A stretch of 64,000 nt of DNA from Lentinula raphanica (taxonomy: Eukaryota; Basidiomycota; Agaricomycetes; Agaricales; Omphalotaceae). Each line of letters starts with the position of its first letter. Position 1 is the first letter of the stretch. The notes under the pieces are model-generated. The model ran no database searches. It was not told the origin of the DNA and worked only from the letters and a program-made list of their open reading frames with translations. Positions 44,142 through 53,517 of the stretch are shown here, piece by piece. The stretch is taken from the NCBI GenBank assembly GCA_027919835.1, contig JANVFP010000027.1, positions 682,001 to 746,000 on the forward strand, read 5' to 3'. The translations under genes were made by a program, and so were the position numbers.

Positions 44142-47100
44142 TTAGAAAGATTTCCGTCGACCACTTCGTCGTGGACCATTTGGTAGGGGCGGATTCGCCT
44201 CTTCCTGTTGATCTTCGGACTCAGCAGCCTTCAGATCCTCCGGATCAAGCTGTTCAACAGGCGGAACCAGTGGTGGTTCAACGGAATTTGACTGATCATC
44301 ACCGGAAATGTTTATACGAGGGACAGTACTGAAAATAAAGTCCTCCACTTCCTCAGGTTCGTCTTCCTCATCCTGTACCATAGATTCTAACTGCTCAGGC
44401 GACAGATCTATCAGATCATGTATGTTTTCCGGCAGTTCGATCGGTTCGTAACGAGCATGATGCGGGATCACACGGAAAGCACCCACTTTGTCTTTAAGTA
44501 CAGTGCCATCCATTTCCGCAATGATATATGCGCCTCCTCGTGTCCTCCGGATGACAACCATGGGTCCACGATATCGAAGGTACATTTTCCGATCCAAATT
44601 CTTCTCGATGGCGGTGTTCCGTACTTGTACTAGGGTTCCCGGTTTGAAATCCCAGTCCTTAATGGTGTACTTGTACTTTTCCTCGAAAACTCTCGCTTCT
44701 CGACGTTTGTTCTCGTCGATCCGTGATTTCATGTTCTCGACGAAGGAACGATGTTTGGAAAGAGCCTGAGCCCGGAAGCCCAGTAACTCTTCCCGTGATA
44801 GTATTCGATTTGGTGGATTGACCAAATATGTAGATTCAACAATATCGAAAGGTAGCAGAGGTTCCGTACCGGTAGCTACGAAGTATGGTGAACAGCCTAA
44901 ACCTCTCCGTGCAGTAATACGATCAGCCCAAAGTATCGGTTTCAAGAAGTAGTACCATTTTGACAGATCTCCCGCACACGCTTTCGCAAGTGCTTGTCTC
45001 AGATCAAAGTGAGCACGCTCAATCTTTCCGTTAGCCTGTGAATTGTAAGGCGATATCTGTATTCCACGGATCCCGTATTTCTGTTCGAGCCATCGCAACA
45101 TGAGCTTCATCTGTGGTGCATTGTCCGAGACCACGATTTCCGGACATCCCCATCTACATATGATGTCTTCAAAGAACCATTCCGCGAGTGATCTCGCGTT
45201 TTCCACTCTCAGTGCCCTAGCTTCCGACCAACTCGACAAGGAATCCCTTCCGTGAACGATATATCTGCAACCATTACTGGCCGGAGACATAACCATAGTA
45301 TCGATATGTATCTTTTGGAACAAGGATGGCGTGAAGGTCACCGTTGGAGGGATCCGTACCAAAGACCTAAGTCGATCTTGGCAGGCTTGACATGTTTTCA
45401 CATACCACTCCACGTCTTTCTCCAGATCAGGCCACCAAAACCTCTTTTCTAAGAAGTCTTTCGTAGCGTATGTACCCTTGTGTCCTAAGGCATCATGTGC
45501 ACTGTGCAATAGATACATTCGTTTTTCCGGTTCAACCACTAAACGCAGTTGATCTGTGGATGGTTTCCGATGGAACAGTCGACCTTCCGAGTCTATTGAA
45601 AAGGACATCGTCTTCCGGTCCATTTCCGCTCGTTGTCTTTTATCCAACTTCGCGAATTGCTCAGCATTCGGGTCCTTAAGCCACGCTCGAATTTCCGGTA
45701 ACTGCTGATCTAAACGGTTTCCGCCATCCGATCTATGAGATATCGGATATTTGTGATCAGGTCCCCACGTAGCATTATCGGGGATCGCAGTATACTGCAG
45801 AAACTGAGAGGTCAAAGGCATTCCCGAGGCCTCTAAACGTTCTTTGAGGAATGCATGCTGGATCTCTTCCTCCCGGGCAACCTGAAGATCTTCCGCAAAC
45901 TCATCTTCAATGGTCTCGCAAAAGTATCCTGTCCGGGGGTCTATATGATCTTTGAATGATTCAAAGGGCAATGGATCATCCGCTTCGTCCGCTTTGAAGA
46001 ACCTAACGTTGTTGGAGTCATCTGCATCTTCTGCTAGATCCTCTTCGGTTTCCCGACGAGGGGTAGTCCAACCTCCCGGAGGTCTTCGAGACAAACCATC
46101 AGGTCCAAAGGTTGCTCCTTTGACATGGATCAAATCGAAATGGAATTTACGGATATCTTCAATCCAACGGTTGATCGTAGCGTTTGGACCACTACTCGGA
46201 TTTTCAAGCATACCTTGAATGTAACTAGCATCCGTTTCTACCGTGAGTCTCCGACATCCATAAAGAAGATAGTGTGTTGCTCGGAGAGCAACCTTCAAAC
46301 CATAGAGTTCACGCTTAGATTGAGAAAACCGCGCTTCACGTTCATTATACGGGATGGATCCGAAGTAATTATAGTAAATCTTCGTCTGATCTACCGGATC
46401 AATCTGATAGATGTAAAATCCCGTACCCATGTAAGAACTATCAACTGCTAAGTGTGTGTCCCAGTCATACACTATGACTCTTAAGGCTGGTGCATTACGG
46501 ACTCCGTCTTTCAACCGGTCCATGGCTATGACATGCTCATCCTTCCACTCAAACGGAATATTCGCCGTTAATTTGGTCAAAGGTGAGGCTTTCTTAGCGT
46601 AATTGTGAATGAACATCCGGAGCTGACCAACAGTTCCCAGAAAGGCTCGGACCTGTGTCTTAGAAGAGCACGGAGGCCAAGTTAGAACCGTAGTTGCGAT
46701 TCTATCTTCCGGTTTCTGTCCTTCGTACGTGCAACGGTGTCCAACCACTACAGTTTCAGCGCAACACAGGAATGCTTTAGGTCCCGAGAAGGTTCCGCCG
46801 CAATACCGCATCCGCTGAATGATTCGGTTCACATTTTGGAGATGCTCCCAGACAAATCGTCTGATCAAAGGATTTTCAGGGATAGTTTCGTATCCGCCAC
46901 CCGGTAATTCATAACGAGTCCCGGGGCCTCTGATAGGAACATCATCGACGTATGGAATAGTATATTCCGGAATCTCATCTCGCATCATGTAAGTTACATC
47001 GTCATGGAATATCGGAACAGAGTTCGTCCAACCCATAGGCAACTTTACGAGACGATGTGGTCCGTACGGAGTTTGGAATGTCGTCAGATCTCGCGAACTA

Positions 47101-48317
47101 ACATCGAGTGGTCGTTCATCATAACCCACATAGATATCCAACAAACCACCACAGGCACGCCCCGCAAAATGACGAGCAATATCCGCGGTAGCAGGAGGAA
47201 TCCCAGAGTGTTGAATGGTCACCTTGTTCAAGGGTTCCAAACTATGTACTAAACGAAGACTCGTCCCATCCTTCTTGACCACACAAAACCATTTTGAACG
47301 ATAGCTCGAGCAAGATGGTTCATAAACTCCAGCATCAATCTTATCCTTGATGATCTTACAAACCTTTTCGAAGATTCCGGGAGGAATTGGAATATTTCGT
47401 TCGACCCAGGGCTCATGAGGTATGACCGGAATTTTCACGGGAGGAAAGAAGTCCTCTCTGAATGTTCCGCCCTCAGAAGCTTCCCAAGCAAAACCCATTT
47501 CCTGCAGCTTCATCAAATGATGAACTAGCTTCATTTCCTCGTTCGTAAGGAAACCTTCCGCATGGTTTTTCTCGATGATCTCTTTCCGTTCTTGCGTATA
47601 CCGAATACCCGGCGTGAATTCCGGAGGATGAGTTGGTAGATCTGGCAGATCAGCCAAAGGATCCCCGTAAATGTGTCTCCGCACACGGAATTCTTCCGGT
47701 AAATCAGCCTTGACAGGGCGAACTTTCACCGCGACAGGCTTATATTTTCGAGAACCGAAGACCGAAACTGGCTGATCTGGCAAAAACACATCATTATATG
47801 CGCATATATGCTGGTCAATCGTCTCGTTCTTGAGTTCCCAGAGCTTAACACGATGCATCGCAGCCTCCAAATCTCGGGTCATTGAAGACAATTCCGCATC
47901 TTTTGCTTGATCTACTTGATCTGGTAGATCTTCCGTGTTATCATATGGACGAGTTAGCCCGTGTAAGTCTTTCCACCTAACGTCCTTTGTCATGGACTGG
48001 TAAAAGGTCTCCTTCAGGTCCTCAACGGTCGGATCAGCTCTAAATCCTTCCTTCCACGGGTTGATCACACGATTTTGTTGATGATCTACACCTTTGTTCA
48101 GGTATAGTGATATGGTTTCGGCAATTCCGGGGTGTGACTTCTCGATCGTTGGCAGACAGCATTGTACATACACGTCCGCTAATTCTTCATCGGAGAAGGT
48201 ACCTCGTTTCACCTGATTCGACTCTATAACCACTTCCTCCGCTTGAGCATCCCAGTACCCACTAAGAGCGATTTCTACCTCTCCCTGGTCGCTACTCAGA
48301 TCCCAGAGGTTATTCAA
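44142..48317 (-). CDS. pol: pol: reverse transcriptase, RNase H, integrase
   Basis: A frame of 1391 codons without its own ATG at the front (it opens at TTG), reached by -1 frameshifting from the protease frame. The order is: an N-terminal spacer; reverse transcriptase (IPIPPGIFEKVCKIIKDKI, LVHSLEPLNKVT, LPMGWTNSVPIF, catalytic YVDD); an RNase H-like region (VETDASYIQGML, GPDGLSRRP); an integrase zinc domain (HDALGHKGTY ... CQACQ); and the integrase core with D, D and E in IHIDTM, VSDNAPQ and NGKIERAH. A GPY/F-like module follows (YRGPMVVIRRTRGGAYIIAE) with an acidic tail. No chromodomain is visible. The frame is open throughout and the catalytic residues are present. Confidence 0.9.
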   Translation of the reverse strand: MNNLWDLSSDQGEVEIALSGYWDAQAEEVVIESNQVKRGTFSDEELADVYVQCCLPTIEKSHPGIAETISLYLNKGVDHQQNRVINPWKEGFRADPTVEDLKETFYQSMTKDVRWKDLHGLTRPYDNTEDLPDQVDQAKDAELSSMTRDLEAAMHRVKLWELKNETIDQHICAYNDVFLPDQPVSVFGSRKYKPVAVKVRPVKADLPEEFRVRRHIYGDPLADLPDLPTHPPEFTPGIRYTQERKEIIEKNHAEGFLTNEEMKLVHHLMKLQEMGFAWEASEGGTFREDFFPPVKIPVIPHEPWVERNIPIPPGIFEKVCKIIKDKIDAGVYEPSCSSYRSKWFCVVKKDGTSLRLVHSLEPLNKVTIQHSGIPPATADIARHFAGRACGGLLDIYVGYDERPLDVSSRDLTTFQTPYGPHRLVKLPMGWTNSVPIFHDDVTYMMRDEIPEYTIPYVDDVPIRGPGTRYELPGGGYETIPENPLIRRFVWEHLQNVNRIIQRMRYCGGTFSGPKAFLCCAETVVVGHRCTYEGQKPEDRIATTVLTWPPCSSKTQVRAFLGTVGQLRMFIHNYAKKASPLTKLTANIPFEWKDEHVIAMDRLKDGVRNAPALRVIVYDWDTHLAVDSSYMGTGFYIYQIDPVDQTKIYYNYFGSIPYNEREARFSQSKRELYGLKVALRATHYLLYGCRRLTVETDASYIQGMLENPSSGPNATINRWIEDIRKFHFDLIHVKGATFGPDGLSRRPPGGWTTPRRETEEDLAEDADDSNNVRFFKADEADDPLPFESFKDHIDPRTGYFCETIEDEFAEDLQVAREEEIQHAFLKERLEASGMPLTSQFLQYTAIPDNATWGPDHKYPISHRSDGGNRLDQQLPEIRAWLKDPNAEQFAKLDKRQRAEMDRKTMSFSIDSEGRLFHRKPSTDQLRLVVEPEKRMYLLHSAHDALGHKGTYATKDFLEKRFWWPDLEKDVEWYVKTCQACQDRLRSLVRIPPTVTFTPSLFQKIHIDTMVMSPASNGCRYIVHGRDSLSSWSEARALRVENARSLAEWFFEDIICRWGCPEIVVSDNAPQMKLMLRWLEQKYGIRGIQISPYNSQANGKIERAHFDLRQALAKACAGDLSKWYYFLKPILWADRITARRGLGCSPYFVATGTEPLLPFDIVESTYLVNPPNRILSREELLGFRAQALSKHRSFVENMKSRIDENKRREARVFEEKYKYTIKDWDFKPGTLVQVRNTAIEKNLDRKMYLRYRGPMVVIRRTRGGAYIIAEMDGTVLKDKVGAFRVIPHHARYEPIELPENIHDLIDLSPEQLESMVQDEEDEPEEVEDFIFSTVPRINISGDDQSNSVEPPLVPPVEQLDPEDLKAAESEDQQEEANPPLPNGPRRSGRRKSF

Positions 48318-48323
48318 AAATTT
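48267..48323 (-). promoter_or_regulatory. Probable -1 frameshift site, protease to pol
   Basis: The heptamer A AAT TTT (48,323-48,317, zero frame as spaced) directly precedes the protease TGA stop. Slipping back one base enters the pol frame at TTG AAT AAC. Six nt further on, ACCTCT (48,310-48,305) can pair with AGAGGT (48,282-48,277). AGCGA in its loop (48,293-48,289) can pair with TCGCT downstream (48,271-48,267), which would give an H-type pseudoknot. This fits the textbook -1 layout; the structure is a hand-drawn proposal. Confidence 0.7.
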
Positions 48324-49792
48324 GGTTGCGGAACTTTCTCTGCCTCCTCGTGAGTGTCTTCCCGTCTTGATTCGGGTTGCAACTGTTGAGTTGGCTGTGA
48401 TACTTTTCGTTCCACCACCTTCCTTGGTGCTCTCGGTCCATGTCCTTTCGGATATGTACCCATGGTATACCGTTTTCCAGTATTCGGATCCGTAATCGTA
48501 AGTTCCTGATCACCCGATCCAAAAGTCTGAATGACACTCTCAGTTAACACATCAAACGGACGTCCCAACAGTATTTCGAAGGGAGCCTTTTCTTGAACAT
48601 GTAACTGCAAATACACTGTGACTGGTCCAAATCGAAAGGGCACATTTCGGGCTAAACCTTTGGTCCGCGCGATCCCGCCATGTACATTTTGCATCTGTAT
48701 GGTGATTCCGGGATCCCAACCTAGACCTAAGCCTAATGCCACGCTCATATCGATTGCGACTATCTGTGATCCTGAGTCCAGGAGGTTCTCTACTTCGAGA
48801 TCTTCCCGATCATTCACAACAGGCCACACTGCACGGAGACCATTGCCTATGGTAGCAACTATGGTCATATCCCGTCGTTCATCATTCTCGTCTACATCAC
48901 TCAAGAATGATTCTACTGGATCTACTTGAACAAACGCTCCTGCTTTCATCCCATCCCGATCCTCAGATAATCTTTCAAAAGCCCAAGCTTCGGGTAATGC
49001 TAGATCATCCACGGAAATGACTTGTTCGTCTTCGGAATCATCATTGGAAAGTGTTTCCGTAGCTAGATCTTGTTGATCAGCCACGTTCAGCAGCATTTTC
49101 TTTCGATCTTGCGGAAGTACTCGCTTATTCCGTATCTTTCGTGCTACGATCTGCCTGATCTTCCCCGAAAGCTGTAAAGCTTCGGAAGAAGTCAATTCAA
49201 TCGTCTTTCGCACTATCCGGTCAGCAAGCTCTTCCTCTAGACCAGGCGTAAACAGTTCATTCTGCAGCCTGTATTTTGGTGCCTTCGAAGATCCCTTAGA
49301 TTCAGGTATCTTTTCCGGCTTTGGTTGATTTCGAGGGTGAGGTGTAACTTCCCTGGGTTGAACATCATCAAATGGTCTTCTCGGATTTTCCGTACGAGGA
49401 GGTGACGGATCGCGGAATCGTACTTGCTTCGATTTCCGTTGATCTGCCTGATCAGGCTCGCGTCCCGAACCTAAAGCACTCTCATCCGTCAAATCGTCAA
49501 TGGTCACTGACTGTATCCTTTCCAAAGCAGCTTCCCTCAGTGATTGAGAAGAATCGGGGTCGGATCCAGCAGATCTGTCATGATTAGGCGTAGAATTGTC
49601 CGGATTGGACTTCGGTTTTTCGGATGTTTTGTTTTTACTAGGGTTATTTCGATCTATGGGTATATGTACCCCGTCAAAGCGTTTATTCTTGACGGCAGGT
49701 ATTGCTTTTGGTGAGTTAGGCTTTGGGGCACCCTCATGAGTTGTTGCCTGTTGCTGAGACCGTGTCCGTGGCCCAGAGGTCAACTCAATCAT
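48314..49792 (-). CDS. Aspartic protease domain frame (pro)
   Basis: A 492-codon frame between gag and pol, in the -1 frame relative to gag. An ATG lies at 49,792, but the frame is open upstream across the gag stop, so entry by frameshift is likely. The first 250 residues are disordered and charged. The retroviral-type protease has its active-site DSGS in LLDSGSQIVAIDMSVALGLG and the ILLGRPFD stretch near its end. It ends TGA at 48,314, directly after a slippery heptamer. It would cleave the gag-pro-pol polyprotein. Confidence 0.8.
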   Translation of the reverse strand: MIELTSGPRTRSQQQATTHEGAPKPNSPKAIPAVKNKRFDGVHIPIDRNNPSKNKTSEKPKSNPDNSTPNHDRSAGSDPDSSQSLREAALERIQSVTIDDLTDESALGSGREPDQADQRKSKQVRFRDPSPPRTENPRRPFDDVQPREVTPHPRNQPKPEKIPESKGSSKAPKYRLQNELFTPGLEEELADRIVRKTIELTSSEALQLSGKIRQIVARKIRNKRVLPQDRKKMLLNVADQQDLATETLSNDDSEDEQVISVDDLALPEAWAFERLSEDRDGMKAGAFVQVDPVESFLSDVDENDERRDMTIVATIGNGLRAVWPVVNDREDLEVENLLDSGSQIVAIDMSVALGLGLGWDPGITIQMQNVHGGIARTKGLARNVPFRFGPVTVYLQLHVQEKAPFEILLGRPFDVLTESVIQTFGSGDQELTITDPNTGKRYTMGTYPKGHGPRAPRKVVERKVSQPTQQLQPESRREDTHEEAEKVPQPNF

Positions 49793-49800
49793 TGGATTCC

Positions 49801-49810
49801 TCAGTTTCCC
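49801..49810 (-). promoter_or_regulatory. Probable -1 frameshift site, gag to protease
   Basis: The heptamer G GGA AAC (49,810-49,804) is read in the gag frame and is followed at once by the gag TGA (49,803-49,801). A -1 slip continues into the open protease frame (CTG AGG AAT CCA ATG). G GGA AAC is a well-known slippery site in some retroviruses. I found only a weak downstream stem (TGAGTTG with CAACTCA, about 16 nt away). Confidence 0.65.
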
Positions 49811-51372
49811 GACTCGTTCGTGTACACCGTAGCCACACCATTGCTAGATCTCCCTTGCACCATTTCCGCCAGATTGGCAATGACCATCCAAGCTGGGGAT
49901 CCGGCCAACTGTTCCGAGTAATCCTCATTGTCCGGGATCATCTCGTTCATCATCGTCGAAACCTCGGGCCATCCTTTGGCCTGACCATATTTCATGATCT
50001 TTTGGTATCTACTCTCACTTCCGAAGTTGTTCGGTAGCGGAGACCCATCCTTCAACTTAAGACGCTTTGGATCTTGCGGATCACGCATAATCCAACCTTT
50101 CCCTAAGAGTTCCAAGAACATTGGACAACTTTGCATCATATGGTTCGGTTCCCGACAAAGGAAACACAACATCTCAGACCTCTGACCTTGTGCATTATTC
50201 GGATTCGTGTTAATGATTCCGCGGGGAGGCCCACTGTTTCCGGGATTACCACTACCAGAAGCGACAGTATGGGGCTGCACCCGTTGCGCAGGTTGAACAT
50301 TTCCGGTCTTGATGTTAGCCAGCATTTGAGCCAACGTCTCAAGTTCCTCTTTATAGGTAGCCTTAAGTGCTCCCAAATCTTTGACCAACACACTGTACTG
50401 GTCCCTATTCGCAGCTAGTGCTCTTTCCGTTTCCTCGGAAGCCTCTCGTTTCACTTCAACGGGCTTAGCTGGAGACCGGAAGAAATGCGAGAGATCCGGT
50501 ACTTCTTCTTTGATCACCGGAGGACCACCAATCGGAACGTACACGCCTCCTCTTGAGTGGGTTTCCGCATTGAAGACCACACCATCCCGACTTGTTACCG
50601 TCCGGTACAACGATTCCAAGGGTGGGTGCCTTGCTACGGCCTCCGCTGCTTCCTTGTACTCTATGAACAGATATGGATCATCGACCCGACGTTTCTCTAC
50701 GCGGAAAGCAGGTACCTGCTGTTGAACCTTACGATTCACAGCTTTCCGTAACTCGTCATCGAATGCTGACAGGAAAAGAGACACCAATTCCGTGTTTCCT
50801 ATCGCCGGAGGCGGTTTCAACAACTTATTGGCTTCTACCTCCATCAACAGACAATATCCGAGCAACCTATCTCCGTCCCGGACACCCAAAGGAGCATAGT
50901 TCTGTACGATCTGCAAGAGCGTATTCTTCGAACCCATTGGTCTTCCTAGAGATGCCGGGAATCTTTCACACAGGGAACGCAAGAAACAGTCCGCGTCTTC
51001 CCTTCCCTCCTGCGCGCCGGGAAGATGCTCGAGAGCCTGCTTGGTCTGAAGGGTCATCCAAGAAAAGATCTTTTGCATCTTCACCTTCTCGGAGGTAACT
51101 TCCGTAGCCTGGAACGTGTTCAAACAGAACCTCACCCACTCGGGGATCATGCTCGGATTGGCCAAGTCCAGGATCATAGCAGTTTTGTGCGTAAGCGGAA
51201 ACTTGGTATTGTTATACTCTGCTTGTTCCGCAGGAGTCAGTTCAGGAGGACCAAGCATCCTTATGATGTCAAGTTGATCCTCCGGTCGTTTTTGTTGGGC
51301 AGCCGGGTTTGCTGGTGCGTTAGCATTCGCTCCCGCGGCTCCCTGATCATTTCCGTTATGTACTTCGGACAT
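49801..51372 (-). CDS. gag: gag: capsid/nucleocapsid protein
   Basis: The first in-frame ATG is at 51,372 (MSEVHNGNDQGAAG), giving about 523 residues. The frame stays open upstream to about 51,720, so a non-ATG or spliced start is possible. The middle has the helical capsid-like region (KTAMILDLANPSMIPEWVRF, WMTLQTKQALEHL, RFPASLG). The C-terminal part has one CCHC zinc knuckle (CFLCREPNHMMQSC, spacing C-x2-C-x4-H-x4-C) that would bind the element's RNA. It ends in ESGN then TGA, at a slippery heptamer. The neighbouring frame of gag is the protease frame (-1). Confidence 0.85.
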   Translation of the reverse strand: MSEVHNGNDQGAAGANANAPANPAAQQKRPEDQLDIIRMLGPPELTPAEQAEYNNTKFPLTHKTAMILDLANPSMIPEWVRFCLNTFQATEVTSEKVKMQKIFSWMTLQTKQALEHLPGAQEGREDADCFLRSLCERFPASLGRPMGSKNTLLQIVQNYAPLGVRDGDRLLGYCLLMEVEANKLLKPPPAIGNTELVSLFLSAFDDELRKAVNRKVQQQVPAFRVEKRRVDDPYLFIEYKEAAEAVARHPPLESLYRTVTSRDGVVFNAETHSRGGVYVPIGGPPVIKEEVPDLSHFFRSPAKPVEVKREASEETERALAANRDQYSVLVKDLGALKATYKEELETLAQMLANIKTGNVQPAQRVQPHTVASGSGNPGNSGPPRGIINTNPNNAQGQRSEMLCFLCREPNHMMQSCPMFLELLGKGWIMRDPQDPKRLKLKDGSPLPNNFGSESRYQKIMKYGQAKGWPEVSTMMNEMIPDNEDYSEQLAGSPAWMVIANLAEMVQGRSSNGVATVYTNESGN

Positions 51373-51795
51373 ATTGTTGGGTAAAAACAGTCGTATCAAA
51401 TCAAATGGTTCGGGTTGTAATGTAGGATCTGAACTAGATTGCGGATCTGGTCCAACAGTAGCTGCCTTCTGTCTACCGTTTCCTGGCACTACGTTAGATC
51501 TCTTCGTTACTGGTTGTTCCGAAGATGGTCTAGGAGCTCTCCCGTTATCTGGATTGCTAGTACTCGCTCTTCCGAGGTTTCTCGGATCGTAAACAGGTAC
51601 AGAGGGTTTCTTTGTTGCGCGCTTTCGCTGATCTGAAGCTTGTATCGCTGGATCAAAGAAATCTGCTGAGCCCGCGTTCTTCGAAGTCCGAGTAGCTCTT
51701 GGAGCTATTTTTAATGATCAAATAAATTCGATCAAAGGCAGTAGTTTTGAGAAATCACGAAGATCTCTCGAGTTCGACCAAAATATAGATTCCAC

Positions 51796-51813
51796 CCCTC
51801 GCGGTGGGCTCCA
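51796..51813 (-). other. Primer-binding site of the LTR element
   Basis: On the minus strand TGGAGCCCACCGCGAGGG starts 2 nt after the 5' LTR. TGG matches the CCA end of a tRNA. The implied tRNA has U before CCA; I cannot assign it. Confidence 0.55.
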
Positions 51814-51815
51814 GA

Positions 51816-53513
51816 TAACGAGGTATAAAGTCGGTTCTTAGTATAATGCCTTATGACAGGTCACTTAGCACGAACACAGAGTACGACTTCACGGATTCGT
51901 CAATCAAATTGTATTTATAGCGAGGTGTGGGGCGTTGTCAGAGATTCCGCACTATCTTATATCTCAAGTCGAACGCAGTCTTGTAAGATCTTTTAGATCA
52001 GCAATACTGGTCAGCAGAACGAAGTGACACGGATATACCAGTCGTAAGATCTGGACTAAAGGGTTTGTTTTGAGTGGCTTCCACTCGGATAAGGGGTTTT
52101 AGGCTCGGAAAGCAACGGGGTACCAGACGTTATGGTAGACCAATCGATTCCGCTCCCGGGTGAAGCAGTACTGATCACTATTCTCAGTAAAACCTCGAAG
52201 ATCACGCAGATCACCAATCACTACGTGTCAACTTGAACAGAGCCACCAAAACTCTGCACGTTCACTCGGCACAACCTGAGACCAAGTCCTCTGTATCTCC
52301 GGAACGGAGTCTACCTTCAACTAGCAAGTGACAGACACCAAGTCAAACCACTCAAAAGTCGGGCTTATCGCGATGAAGTAACACACTTAATCTGCAAGGT
52401 CCGGTACGGCTTAGAAGCCTTTACTCCCACGTATGGATGAAAAGGATTACCAGTTCAGAGAGATCTGGGCGCGAAACTTGTTTCATTTGTGCGGATACAG
52501 GTCTTTAAGTACACTACGAAAAGTCCAATACCCGTATTTGTCCTTGATCTAGTAGATCTAGCTATTTCTACGGACGGAGTCCGATAATATACACTTAAAT
52601 AGTAAAATATGACTGAAACGATACGAACACGCAAGGAAATAGTAAAGAAAACAGAGAAAAAGATGAAACTTGTCCGTATTTCGTCGTACTTTCGCCAGAT
52701 CTAGAAGACCAAGCAAGTTCCGACCATGGTCTGTGCGGCATCCACATGCTAGGGTGCCTAACTCGTCAGAGTGGCTCCTGCCTGTGTTGCTCAAGTGTTT
52801 CCGACGAATTTGCTTCCGCGGAATGGTAGTGGTCTTCCCAAGTTAATGAGATAGACTCGTAACAGCGGTTGATCTCGCGGATCAGGTAGGTCTGGTCCGT
52901 AGCTTTCGAACGGTATGCATATAGCCTGGTGTTCTGGAGCGGACAACGAAGGTAAATGCTTCAGAAGTGTTTTCCGTAGGTTTCCGCGCGTTTCCGTGAG
53001 TGCTGGTCAAAGCTGTACATAGCATACGCTGTATCCCAGTTTAGACTTGAGCATATGCGTGTTTCCGCGGCGGGTTTCACCCGTACTGCCACGGAAATGC
53101 TAGATCATCATGTTTCCGACGGTTTCCGCTACTTTGCGTAGGGTTTCCGTGTGGTAACTCGTCCGGATAGGCTCTAATCGTGTCTGATCTGCTAGATCAA
53201 GTGAAATTTCCGTCATCACAGCCAAGTACCAAACTCAGTTGTGCCGGTCCGGCAGATCTTGATACTAAGTCGATATTCCCTTGGTGTGCTCGTACCAGTA
53301 GTCAGCATTCTTGAAGGATCCCCGACCAAGGGTGCGAGCAATAGCTCTAAGTGGATATTCATGGCTGATCCTGCCAAAGGATCTGTATCCTAGCTTATAC
53401 TGATACAAGTTTGACTGCTAGTTCGGGCTCACTACAGTCCTTATTGATACTATGCAACGGTCTAAGTTGATCTTTTTGATCATTGCACGCCTGCGCGGAA
53501 AAACCGCGCAACA
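51816..53513 (-). repeat. 5' LTR (1698 bp)
   Basis: Direct copy of 20,176-21,873. In element orientation it is the promoter LTR upstream of gag. The mirrored open frames inside are not genes. Confidence 0.9.
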
Positions 53514-53517
53514 GCGA
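53514..53517. other. Target-site duplication, right copy (GCGA)
   Basis: Matches 20,172-20,175 at the other end of the LTR element. Confidence 0.7.

Larger units (their letters stand above)
20176..53513 (-). mobile_element. Ty3/Gypsy-type LTR retrotransposon with extra antisense genes
   Basis: The element is read on the minus strand, so the right LTR is its 5' end. In its own order it has: 5' LTR (53,513-51,816), primer-binding site (51,813-51,796), gag, protease, pol (reverse transcriptase, RNase H, integrase), a purine tract, antisense gene B, a second purine tract, antisense gene A, a third purine tract, and the 3' LTR (21,873-20,176). Without the nested KDZ transposon it is about 17.3 kb. 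The reverse transcriptase before integrase order makes it Gypsy-like. Two LTRs 1.7 kb long with only one difference noticed by eye show a very recent insertion. The coding frames look open, so it may be active. Confidence 0.9.
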
